A stretch of 7,016 nt of DNA from a bacterium (GCA_018903015.1 JAHIPR010000353.1:1-7016), one strand, 5' to 3'. Numbered from the stretch's first letter, positions 1 through 6,532 are shown. Program-made: numbers and translations. Notes: generated from the sequence alone by a model not told the origin.

Positions 1-1
1 G

Positions 2-277
2 ATAATGCTGGGGATTAGACCAATTTATATCTATATTTCTGAGCCCGTTGAAGGTCAAACCGTTAGCGGAGAAGTATATGTCTTTGAAGATATCGGTGAA
101 TCCGGCATATTAACCGTGCAAATTGGAGATGCTTTAATTAGGGTCGAGCTTAATCCGGGGTATTCTTTTAAATTAGGAGAAAAAGTTAACATTACCTTTG
201 ACTTGGAGAAAATTCTTATATTTAATCCCACTACCGGAGAAAGAATCAAAGCAAATTACTCCAAATCCGCAAAATAA
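2..277 (+). CDS. Sugar ABC transporter ATP-binding protein, C-terminal fragment (MalK/UgpC type)
   Basis: This is the 3' end of a gene cut by the window edge; the frame is open to the first base, so the ATG at 5 is an internal Met, not a start. The visible ~91 residues begin with LGIRP, the hallmark entry into the C-terminal TOBE/OB-fold regulatory domain of CUT1 ATPases such as MalK and UgpC. The typical closing pattern follows: a GEKVNITFD segment, then LIFNPTTGERI near the end (family form: F-D-x-x-x-x-x-x-F-D-x-x-T-G-x-R). The nucleotide-binding domain (Walker A, Q-loop, signature, Walker B) lies upstream and is not seen. The family hydrolyses ATP on the cytoplasmic face to drive the two permeases encoded downstream. 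Position next to a binding protein and two permeases supports it being their ATPase. The residue after GIRP is Ile where Glu is usual, a minor oddity. Confidence 0.85.
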   Translation: MMLGIRPIYIYISEPVEGQTVSGEVYVFEDIGESGILTVQIGDALIRVELNPGYSFKLGEKVNITFDLEKILIFNPTTGERIKANYSKSAK

Positions 278-282
278 AAAGA

Positions 283-296
283 AAAAGGAGGTGATA
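283..296 (+). promoter_or_regulatory. Orphan extended Shine-Dalgarno sequence
   Basis: AAAGGAGGTGAT at 284-295 is a full complement of the 16S rRNA 3' end, stronger than the sites of the real genes here, yet no ATG, GTG or TTG lies at a usable distance. The codon at the ideal spacing (299) is GTA. An ATT at 301 would open only an 8-codon frame. It may be a relic of a lost small gene, a leader peptide with an unusual start, or a ribosome standby site for the binding-protein gene 83 bp downstream. Confidence 0.35.
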
Positions 297-378
297 AAGT
301 ATTCAAAGCTTGCATAGATACGCATAATGTCCGTAAGGTTCGATAAAAAATCTGATTATTTTTTTAGGAGGTTTTATA

Positions 379-1812
379 ATGAGAAAAGTATATTTGTTTA
401 TTTTAGTTACTTCATTGTTGTTAGTTTTTTCTTGCCCTATGCTGGTTCAAGCTCAAGCAAAATTTAACGATGTAACCATTACTGCTTTTTGTGATGCAGG
501 TCATAATGCTCTTCCTTTTGAATGGTATGCTGATGAATTTGCAAAGGCAGGAATCAAGGTAAATGTAGTTACTGCACCTTTTGCCAATATTTATGAAAAG
601 CTAAAAAGTGAATTTATTGCCGGTACGGGTGCTTATGATTTAATCGTACTCTTTCCTATGTACTTGGGTGAGTTTGCAGGAATGGGATACCTTAAGCCTT
701 TGGATGAATATGCGGAAAAATATGATCCTCGTTTAGATGATATTGCTGAGGGTTTCTTAAAACTGTATGACTACTATGGAGGCAAGTTATATACTCTTCC
801 TTATGATGGTGACGTTTTAAGTCTCTACTTCCGTAAAGATTTGTTTAATGATGAGACAGAAAAGAGTAATTTTAAAAAAATGTATAACAAAGAGCTTGCT
901 TCTCCAGAGACTTGGGATGAAGTATTAGACGTGGCAGAATTTTTCACTAGAAAGAGTGGGGAAACATTAGCCGGGAAGGTATTAGATTCAGATTTCTATG
1001 GTTTTGCCTTCTTGGCTCAAAGAGGCGGTTTTGCCTATGCCTGGTGGTTAGCAGAATTTGCCAGCCGAGGTGGGAAATATTTTGATGAAAGTATGAACCC
1101 CATGATAAATACAGAGGAAGGAGTAATTGCTCTGCAAAGATTAATAGATCTCCTCCCTTATTGTCCACCGGATGTTCTTGCTTATGGATACGATGAATTA
1201 ACCAACGCTTTAATTTTAGGAAGAACAGCTATGTGTTTACAATGGCCCTGCAACTGGAAGAAGGGCAATGATCCTACTGTATCAAAAATTGTAGGAAATC
1301 TTGGTGTTACTCATGTTCCAGGAGTTATGAAAGATGGAAAACTAGTATATCGTGCTCCTATGCCTTGTGGAAGGACTCTAGCCGTAGCAAAAGATAGCAA
1401 GAATCCAGAGGCAGCTTATTATGTGGCTAAACTTCTTTCTGATGATTTTTCCTTAGCTGATGTTTCTACTCCCCAGACCGGTCTTGATCCATTTAGAAAA
1501 TCTCATTTCAGTAATCCGGGAGCTTTTTCAGGATTTGCCCCAGAAAAAGAGGCATCAGAGTATTTGGCAGCTATTGATAATAATCTAACTTATGGTTTTC
1601 CTGATTTAAGTCTTCCTGGTACTGCACAATATATTGATGTATTAGAAGTCTATTTGGGTAAAGCATATACCAAAGAATTGTCACCAAAAGAAGCCCTTGA
1701 TGCCACCGCAAAAGAATGGAACAGTATTACCGATAGTTTAGGAAAAGCAAATCAAATTAAAATTTACAATGAACTCTTGGTAGGCTGGAAAGAAGTAGGA
1801 TTAATTGATTAA
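379..1812 (+). CDS. Extracellular solute-binding protein, family 1 (sugar ABC transporter)
   Basis: This is the substrate-capturing component of the ABC importer, 477 residues with the signal sequence. Residues 1-27 form a typical signal peptide: MRK, a hydrophobic core to about residue 18, then VQAQA. Signal peptidase I cleavage after Ala25 or Ala27 is likely. Cys19 follows VFS, a poor lipobox because of Phe at -2, so a lipoprotein is less likely. The mature part has the SBP_bac_1 layout: an early GAYDLIVLFPMYLGEFA segment, then LKPLDEY, then YGGKLYTLPYDGDVLSLYFRKDLF, later TEEGVIALQRLIDLL and a C-terminal KNPEAAYYVAKLLSD. Aromatic-rich stretches (FAYAWWLAEFA, LQWPCNWKKG) are typical of carbohydrate clefts. 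AGGAGG at 366-371 stands 7 nt before the ATG. The genes on both sides are the ATPase and the permeases, so this is the specificity subunit. The ligand cannot be read from sequence; family 1 proteins usually bind oligosaccharides, polyols or glycosides. Confidence 0.92.
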   Translation: MRKVYLFILVTSLLLVFSCPMLVQAQAKFNDVTITAFCDAGHNALPFEWYADEFAKAGIKVNVVTAPFANIYEKLKSEFIAGTGAYDLIVLFPMYLGEFAGMGYLKPLDEYAEKYDPRLDDIAEGFLKLYDYYGGKLYTLPYDGDVLSLYFRKDLFNDETEKSNFKKMYNKELASPETWDEVLDVAEFFTRKSGETLAGKVLDSDFYGFAFLAQRGGFAYAWWLAEFASRGGKYFDESMNPMINTEEGVIALQRLIDLLPYCPPDVLAYGYDELTNALILGRTAMCLQWPCNWKKGNDPTVSKIVGNLGVTHVPGVMKDGKLVYRAPMPCGRTLAVAKDSKNPEAAYYVAKLLSDDFSLADVSTPQTGLDPFRKSHFSNPGAFSGFAPEKEASEYLAAIDNNLTYGFPDLSLPGTAQYIDVLEVYLGKAYTKELSPKEALDATAKEWNSITDSLGKANQIKIYNELLVGWKEVGLID

Positions 1813-1843
1813 GGCTTAGAGCTTGCATGGTTGTATATTTTTT

Positions 1844-1872
1844 TAGGGGAACGGGAGGTTCTCGTTCCCCTA
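1844..1872 (+). promoter_or_regulatory. Intercistronic stem-loop between binding-protein and permease genes
   Basis: A 13-bp stem with a GGT triloop: arm 1844-1856 pairs with 1860-1872 with no mismatch except one G-U (1854-1862). The ten outer pairs are AGGGGAACG/CGTTCCCCT plus a T-A closure. It lies 32 nt after the binding-protein stop and 30 nt before the permease start. A run of seven T precedes it, and only ATTAAATTT follows, so it is a poor intrinsic terminator. Hairpins here are known in maltose-type operons, where they stabilise the upstream mRNA and let the binding protein outnumber the permeases. That role is inferred. Confidence 0.7.
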
Positions 1873-1902
1873 TTAAATTTCAAGTGAGAAAGAGGGATGA
1901 AT

Positions 1903-2796
1903 ATGAAAGAAATATCAACAAATATTCTAATAGGAAGAAATAGTTTTGCAAAAAGGATAACTTTACCTTCAATTATTATCCTGGTGGTTACTGTTGTAGG
2001 ACCTTTGGGGTTTTTGCTCTACGCCAGTTTCTTTGATTGGAGTCTTGCTGTTCCTATTCCCCCAAGATTTGCCTGGTTTTTAAATTTCGGATTGGTTTTT
2101 AAAGACGCAAGATTTTGGAACGCTTTTAAAAATACTTCGGTGTTGATGATAGCAGGAATAATTGCCCAATCTATCTTGGGTTTGATCATTGCTTTTCTTC
2201 TTAATAGGAAGTTTAGATTTAAAAAACTGGCTATTACCATTTTAGCTTTACCTATAATGGTTACTCCGGTAGTTTTAGGATTTAATTGGAGAATTATATT
2301 TCACGAACATTATGGTCCTCTAAATTACATCATTCGACTTTTAGGAGGAGCCGGTTCATCTTGGATTGCTGATCCGAAATTAGCTCTATTTTCAATTTTT
2401 TTAGTTGATACCTGGCAATGGACTCCCTTTGTAACTTTAATTCTACTTGCCGGACTGCAATCTATACCACATCAAGTTTATGAAGCTACCGATGTAGATG
2501 GCGCTACAGGGTGGCAGACCTTTTGGCGTATTACCCTGCCTCTTCTTCGTCCTATGTTTGTTCTGGTAATTCTTTTTAGAATCATTTGGATTTTTAAGAT
2601 TTTTGACCCGGTTTATATTCTTACCGGAGGAGGTCCTGGTATTACCACAGAAACACTAAGTTTATACACTTATATCAGTTGGGTAAAATATTGGAAAGTT
2701 GGCTATACTTCAGCTTTAGCCTTGGTTCAATTAGTGATAATGAATATTATTGCCATGATCTTTGTTAGAAAAGTTATGCAAAGGAGGAGAGCGTAA
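1903..2796 (+). CDS. Sugar ABC transporter permease, MalF/UgpA type
   Basis: An inner-membrane subunit of the importer, 297 residues from this start. About six hydrophobic segments are visible, the first at roughly residues 19-42 and the last at 270-289, with a basic RKVMQRRRA tail. The cytoplasmic EAA loop that docks on the ATPase is clear at about residues 193-214: YEATDVDGATG, then ITLPLLRP, with the conserved Gly and LP. The length and a GGGPG motif near residue 243 suit the MalF/UgpA/LacF branch (BPD_transp_1). Start choice: ATGs lie at 1897 and 1903 in the same frame. GAGG at 1892-1895 is only 1 nt before the first but 7 nt before the second, so 1903 is preferred; using 1897 adds Met-Asn. 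The stop codon abuts the next ATG, so the two permeases are translationally coupled. Confidence 0.93.
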   Translation: MKEISTNILIGRNSFAKRITLPSIIILVVTVVGPLGFLLYASFFDWSLAVPIPPRFAWFLNFGLVFKDARFWNAFKNTSVLMIAGIIAQSILGLIIAFLLNRKFRFKKLAITILALPIMVTPVVLGFNWRIIFHEHYGPLNYIIRLLGGAGSSWIADPKLALFSIFLVDTWQWTPFVTLILLAGLQSIPHQVYEATDVDGATGWQTFWRITLPLLRPMFVLVILFRIIWIFKIFDPVYILTGGGPGITTETLSLYTYISWVKYWKVGYTSALALVQLVIMNIIAMIFVRKVMQRRRA

Positions 2797-3660
2797 ATGG
2801 GCATGAATGATAAAAAATTAAAAGAATTTAGACAAAGAGAAAGAAGAAAAAAGTTAAACCATTGGTTTCAAAACTTATTACTTACTTTTTTTGTTCTACT
2901 TTTTGGTTTTCCTATCTATTGGATTTTTATAGGAGCTTTTAAGGAAAAAGGAGAATTTTTCAATTATCCTCCCATTTTTTGGGTTACTAATTTTAAATTT
3001 GATAATTTTATCCGTGCACTTTCCTTGGGTGGTTCAAAAGGAACATTAGATAGTCTTATTGTAGCTTGTATCGGTACTGTTTTAGTGGTAATCCTTGCTC
3101 TTTTTGCCGGTTATGGATTAGGAAGATTTAAATTTGGAGGTCCAAATTTATCTTTCTTTGTGCTTTCTCTGCTCTTTGCACCACCCATAATCGCTGTATT
3201 ACCGCTGTTTTTTATTTTTAAGTATTTAAGAATAGTTGATACTTACCTTTCTTTAATATGGTCTTATTTATTAATTAACCTACCATTTGCTATATGGCTT
3301 ATTAAAGGATTTATTGAAGACCTACCCGAGGAGATTGAGTCAGCGGCTTTAGTGGATGGCCATTCTCGTTTCGGGGCTTTTCGGAAGGTTACCCTTCCCT
3401 TAATCATTCCCGGAGTGGTGGTATCAGCATTATTTGTATTTGTTTTTGCCTGGAATGAATTTCTTTTTGCCCTTATGTTTACTAGATCCAATGTAAGAAC
3501 TCTACCGGTGGTTCTTTCAGAATTAATTGGGGGTCACGGAATTCAATGGGGAGAATTATCGGCTCTTTCTCTGATTGCAATTATTCCCGGAGTTATTTTG
3601 GTAGTATTTTTCCAGAAATATTTAGTAAGGGGTTTAACCTTTGGGGCGGTAAAAGGATAG
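2797..3660 (+). CDS. Sugar ABC transporter permease, MalG/UgpE type
   Basis: The second transmembrane subunit, 287 residues. A basic N-terminal stretch (residues 5-20, rich in Lys and Arg) precedes the first membrane helix at about 26-48. Further hydrophobic segments lie near 84-106, 117-142, 148-170, 203-227 and 256-275. The EAA coupling loop reads ESAALVDG at 181-188, followed by VTLPLIIPG near 198-206. The C-terminus VRGLTFGAVKG is the characteristic ending of MalG-type permeases. AGGAGG at 2782-2787, inside the end of the preceding gene, is 9 nt before the ATG, and the ATG follows the preceding stop with no gap. It should pair with the preceding permease to form the channel driven by the ATPase at the window's left edge. 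Confidence 0.93.
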   Translation: MGMNDKKLKEFRQRERRKKLNHWFQNLLLTFFVLLFGFPIYWIFIGAFKEKGEFFNYPPIFWVTNFKFDNFIRALSLGGSKGTLDSLIVACIGTVLVVILALFAGYGLGRFKFGGPNLSFFVLSLLFAPPIIAVLPLFFIFKYLRIVDTYLSLIWSYLLINLPFAIWLIKGFIEDLPEEIESAALVDGHSRFGAFRKVTLPLIIPGVVVSALFVFVFAWNEFLFALMFTRSNVRTLPVVLSELIGGHGIQWGELSALSLIAIIPGVILVVFFQKYLVRGLTFGAVKG

Positions 3661-3662
3661 TT

Positions 3663-3671
3663 GGAGGTGAT
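3663..3671 (+). promoter_or_regulatory. Ribosome binding site that sets the kinase start
   Basis: GGAGGTGAT lies 2 nt after the permease stop. GGAGG ends 8 nt before the TTG at 3676, which fits that codon as the start. The upstream in-frame TTG at 3661 is ruled out because this site would lie inside its own coding sequence with no site in front of it. Confidence 0.75.
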
Positions 3672-3675
3672 TAAT

Positions 3676-4614
3676 TTGAAAAAAAGCAAGATTGTAATTG
3701 TAGGAAGTTATAATACGGATTTGATGTCCAAGACTCCCTGGCTTCCAAAACATGGAGAGACCGTTTTAGGAGGGCCATTTAAATTAGGCCCTGGAGGGAA
3801 AGGATCAAATCAAGCCGTAGCAGCAGCAAGATTAGGTGCTGAAGTTTGTTTCGTAGGTTGTGTAGGGGAAGATTATTTTGGCGAGATTGCCAGAAACAAT
3901 TTCATAAAAGAGAAGATCAACATTGACTATCTTAAAGTAAGCAAAACTCTGCACACGGGTATGGCTTTTATTTTAGTAGATGATAAAACTGCTGAAAATA
4001 TGATAGTGGTAGCTCCTGGGTCTAATATGGAAATAGATATTCCATTGGTAGAAAATGCACGAGATATCATTGTGAGGGCAGATGTAGTACTGTTACAATT
4101 AGAAATCCCGGTAGAAATTGTAGAATATGTTATAAAACTAGTTTATAAATCTAACAATACTATTTCCATTCTTAATCCTGCCCCGGGGCAGAAGCTGGAG
4201 AAAAATATTTTAAAGAAAGTATCTTTAATTACTCCCAATAGAAGTGAGTTGGAACTAATTACTAATCGAAATGTTAATACCGTTGAAGAAGCTGAAAAAG
4301 CTGCCAGGGAAATTATATCTGCTGGAGTAAAAGATGTTGTTGTTACCCTGGGTAAAGAAGGGGCTTTAGTAGTAAATTCTAAAGAAACTACTCATGTACC
4401 TACTTTCGAAGAAGTAAAGATTGTAGATTCTACAGGAGCAGGAGATGCCTTTAATGGCGGCTTAGCTATTGCTCTTTCAGAAGGGAAGAGCTTAGTGGAA
4501 GCAACTTATTTTGCCAATGCTGTCGCTAGTCTCAACGTAACCAAAATTGGCACAGCTCCCGCTATGCCCTATCGTAAAGAAGTGGAGGAGTTTCTAAAAA
4601 ATCATTCACAATAA
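3676..4614 (+). CDS. rbsK: Ribokinase (PfkB family carbohydrate kinase)
   Basis: A cytoplasmic ATP-dependent sugar kinase of 312 residues, the usual ribokinase length. Known ribokinase reaction: D-ribose + ATP to D-ribose 5-phosphate. The N-terminal substrate pattern GSYNTD (Asn13, Asp15) matches Asn14 and Asp16 of E. coli RbsK. GPGGKGSNQAVAAARLGA at 38-55 is the first PfkB signature. NPAPGQKL and LITPN match the RbsK segments NPAPAREL and IITPN. VTLGKEGA marks the ATP side. DSTGAGDAFNGG from Asp251 is the second signature, with Asp257 as catalytic base and the anion hole in GAGD. The C-terminal GTAPAMPYRKEVEEFL is also ribokinase-like. It begins with TTG, 15 nt after the permease stop. Because it sits with an isomerase and BMC genes, a related substrate such as deoxyribose or a ketose is possible; substrate is less certain than family. 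Confidence 0.85.
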   Translation: MKKSKIVIVGSYNTDLMSKTPWLPKHGETVLGGPFKLGPGGKGSNQAVAAARLGAEVCFVGCVGEDYFGEIARNNFIKEKINIDYLKVSKTLHTGMAFILVDDKTAENMIVVAPGSNMEIDIPLVENARDIIVRADVVLLQLEIPVEIVEYVIKLVYKSNNTISILNPAPGQKLEKNILKKVSLITPNRSELELITNRNVNTVEEAEKAAREIISAGVKDVVVTLGKEGALVVNSKETTHVPTFEEVKIVDSTGAGDAFNGGLAIALSEGKSLVEATYFANAVASLNVTKIGTAPAMPYRKEVEEFLKNHSQ

Positions 4615-4641
4615 AATAGAAAGCAAAGATACATTCTAAAG

Positions 4642-4674
4642 AAAGGAGGAATAGGGTTATTTATCCTGATTAAA
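4642..4674 (+). promoter_or_regulatory. Distant ribosome binding site with a small hairpin before the isomerase start
   Basis: AAAGGAGG at 4642-4649 is strong but ends 25 nt before the ATG at 4675, too far for normal use. No ATG, GTG or TTG lies at the right distance in frame. Between them, 4653-4657 (AGGGT) can pair with 4663-4667 (ATCCT), with one G-U and a 5-nt loop. Folding out these 15 nt leaves 10 nt between site and start. The hairpin-bridging role is inferred. Confidence 0.4.
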
Positions 4675-5865
4675 ATGAGAGATTATAAAACAAGTTATAA
4701 AATTTTAAAGGCTTCTTTGGAAGAAAAGGGAGTTAACGTAAGTAAGGTTGAGAAAAAATTGAGAGCATTAAAGATTGAAACTCCGAGTTGGGGTTATTCA
4801 GATTCCGGAACTCGTTTTGCAATTTTTAAGCAAAAAGGAGCTGCTAAGAGTGTAAAAGAAAAAATTCAGGACGCAGCAGAAGTACATAAGATCACCGGCA
4901 TATGTCCGTCTATAGCTTTGCATATCCCCTGGGATATCACTGATAATTGGAATGCTCTTTTAGAATATTCTCTTTCTTTGGGAATAAGACCGGGAGCCAT
5001 AAATCCTAATTTATTTCAGGACCCGGATTATAAATTAGGAAGTCTTTGCAATCCAAGTCAAAAAGTGAGAAAAAAAGCTATTGATCATGTCCTGGAGTGT
5101 ATCGATATAGCCAAAACACTTAAATCCAAGGATATTTCTCTCTGGTTAGGCGATGGAACCAACTATCCTGGACAGGATGATATGAGAGAGAGAAAGCATA
5201 GATTGGAAAATAGCTTGAAAGAGATTTACGATAATTTACAAGATGATATGCGCATGCTTATAGAATATAAATTCTTTGAACCGGCTTTTTATAATACTGA
5301 TATACCTGATTGGGGTACTGCATATAATTTGTGCTTAAAATTAGGAAATAGGGCAATGGTATTGGTCGATTTAGGACATCACGCTTTAGGTACTAATATA
5401 GAACAGATAGTAGCCTATCTTTTAGATGAGGGAAAGTTAGGAGGATTTCATTTTAATAATAAAAAATATGCTGACGATGACCTGACGGTGGGCTCTATAA
5501 ATCCCTATGAATTTTTCCTTATTTTCAATGAACTGGCATCAGCAGAAGAGGATGAAATAAAGGCCAACATAGCTTATATGATAGACCAATGTCACAATCT
5601 TAAGCCAAAAATTGAAGAAATGATCCAAAGTGTTGAAAATATTCAAAGAACCTATGCAAAAGCTCTAATTGTAGATAGAAAATCTTTGAGAAAATTCCGA
5701 CAAGATGAAGATATAATTATGGCGGAGAAGACAATAACTGAAGCTTTCGAAACTGATATAACGCCTCTTTTATTTAAAGTAAGGGAGGAGATGGGGGTTC
5801 CTCTAAATCCTCTTGAATTTTTTAGAGAGAGCGGATATTTGGAGAAGATTCAAAGGCAAAGGTAA
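4675..5865 (+). CDS. rhaI: L-rhamnose isomerase-type sugar isomerase (RhaI, Pseudomonas stutzeri subtype)
   Basis: A cytoplasmic, metal-dependent aldose-ketose isomerase with a xylose-isomerase-like TIM barrel, 396 residues. It resembles the P. stutzeri L-rhamnose isomerase family as I recall it. IETPSWGYSDSGTRF comes near residue 34, LHIPWD near 82 (His83), and GDGTNYPGQDD at about 159-169. EYKFFEPAF starts at Glu197, LVDLGHHALGTNIE has Asp232 and His235, GGFHFN has His259, YADDD has Asp267 and Asp269, and MIDQCHN has Asp304. These match the two metal sites of that enzyme (Glu219, Asp254, His257, His281, Asp289, Asp291, Asp327), with 35 residues between Glu and the first Asp in both. The C-terminus GYLEKIQRQR is also family-like. 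Known enzymes convert L-rhamnose to L-rhamnulose but accept other sugars such as D-allose, L-lyxose and L-mannose. No rhamnulokinase or rhamnulose-phosphate aldolase is nearby, so the native substrate is open. The start is the only plausible ATG, though its ribosome site is far away. Confidence 0.88.
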   Translation: MRDYKTSYKILKASLEEKGVNVSKVEKKLRALKIETPSWGYSDSGTRFAIFKQKGAAKSVKEKIQDAAEVHKITGICPSIALHIPWDITDNWNALLEYSLSLGIRPGAINPNLFQDPDYKLGSLCNPSQKVRKKAIDHVLECIDIAKTLKSKDISLWLGDGTNYPGQDDMRERKHRLENSLKEIYDNLQDDMRMLIEYKFFEPAFYNTDIPDWGTAYNLCLKLGNRAMVLVDLGHHALGTNIEQIVAYLLDEGKLGGFHFNNKKYADDDLTVGSINPYEFFLIFNELASAEEDEIKANIAYMIDQCHNLKPKIEEMIQSVENIQRTYAKALIVDRKSLRKFRQDEDIIMAEKTITEAFETDITPLLFKVREEMGVPLNPLEFFRESGYLEKIQRQR

Positions 5866-6092
5866 ATTTTATAGGTAAAAAGAAGGTAAGGGTAGTGTTA
5901 TAATTTAAATTTGCATTTCGCTTTATTAAATAATCTAATGAAAATTTTTTAAAATTCTTAGTTTGTTTTAACTTCTTGCAATCCAATAATTTTTTACCCC
6001 ACTCCACCAAATAACAGCCTTTAGATATATTTTAAAAAGATTTAAAAATTATAAAAATATTAATTATTTTATTAAAAATAGCCAAAAAAGTA
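5866..6092 (+). other. AT-rich non-coding gap between the sugar operon and the BMC genes
   Basis: I see no convincing gene on either strand and no GC-rich hairpin followed by a T-run. The stretch from about 6020 to 6081 is almost pure A and T with several A-tracts. Such DNA just upstream of a -35 box can act as an UP element or intrinsic bend for the promoter at 6093. A TATAAT at 5899-5904 has no matching -35. Confidence 0.5.
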
Positions 6093-6121
6093 TTGACATG
6101 AAAATAATAATATGTTAAAAT
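6093..6121 (+). promoter_or_regulatory. Sigma-A type promoter for the BMC shell genes
   Basis: The -35 box TTGACA (6093-6098) is a perfect match. A 17-bp spacer leads to the -10 box TAAAAT (6116-6121, five of six), with an extended -10 TG at 6113-6114 one base before it. Transcription should start near 6128, giving a leader of about 50 nt to the BMC-H ATG. A-rich DNA lies immediately upstream. An imperfect dyad (TTGACAT at 6093-6099 against ATGTTAA at 6112-6118) and a tandem TGTTAAAA (6113-6120, 6121-6128) overlap it and could be protein-binding sites. Confidence 0.8.
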
Positions 6122-6177
6122 GTTAAAAAAGTAAAATAAATTGTCAGAAAAATAACATTAAGGAGGTAAAAAGAAAG

Positions 6178-6501
6178 ATGGACGTTTATACAGATGCATT
6201 GGGAATGATTGAAACAAGAGGTTTTGCTGCAATGGTAGAGGCAGCAGATGCTATGGTGAAAGCAGCCAGGGTAGATTTAGTGGGCTATGAAAAAATTGGT
6301 GGTGGATATAATACTGCAATTGTACGTGGTGATGTTGCAGCTGTTCGAGCTGCCCTTGATGCTGGAAATGCAGCCGCTCAAAAAATTGGCGAAGTAATTT
6401 CTGTTCATATTATTCCACGACCACATAGTAATGTAGATGAAGTTCTTCCTTTGGGCAGAGGTCCGGTTAAAAGCAAAAAAGAAAAAATGAGTACTGATTA
6501 A
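6178..6501 (+). CDS. BMC-H hexameric microcompartment shell protein (PduA/EutM type)
   Basis: A structural protein that forms hexamers tiling the facets of a bacterial microcompartment, 107 residues with one BMC domain (PF00936) at about 6-90. [20 protein letters not shown] is the classic N-terminal BMC signature. Lys28 corresponds to the PduA edge residue Lys26 that joins neighbouring hexamers, and Arg81 in IPRPH to PduA Arg79. The pore loop is KIGGG (39-43), matching KIGSG in PduA and QIGGG in EutM; VRGDVAAV follows. The tail after about residue 88 is short and highly charged ([11 protein letters not shown]). AGGAGG at 6161-6166 is 11 nt before the ATG. It is first in a two-gene unit with the pentamer gene, behind its own promoter. 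The shell type is certain, but the cargo pathway cannot be told from this protein. Confidence 0.97.
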   Translation: MDVYTDALGMIETRGFAAMVEAADAMVKAARVDLVGYEKIGGGYNTAIVRGDVAAVRAALDAGNAAAQKIGEVISVHIIPRPHSNVDEVLPLGRGPVKSKKEKMSTD

Positions 6502-6532
6502 TTGATACATCCATAATACAGGGGGAAAAAAT

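Noticed and set aside
345..364. A/T-only hairpin AAAAAAT / ATTTTTT before the binding-protein gene
   Set aside because: Seven A-T pairs are weak and such pairs are frequent in AT-rich spacers; directly followed by the ribosome site, not a terminator.
436..438. Cys19 of the binding protein as a lipoprotein attachment site
   Set aside because: The preceding residues VFS do not fit a lipobox well, and a good signal peptidase I site (VQAQA) follows.
3661..3663. TTG at 3661 as the kinase start
   Set aside because: The ribosome binding site GGAGGTGAT (3663-3671) would be inside the coding sequence; TTG at 3676 is 8 nt after it.
5899..5904. TATAAT as a -10 box just after the isomerase gene
   Set aside because: The bases 17 bp upstream (TAAAAA) do not resemble a -35 and there is no extended TG.
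5822..6010. 62-residue reverse-strand frame after the isomerase gene
   Set aside because: No recognisable family, low-complexity Asn/Lys/Phe-rich composition typical of AT-rich spacer, and it overlaps the isomerase 3' end.
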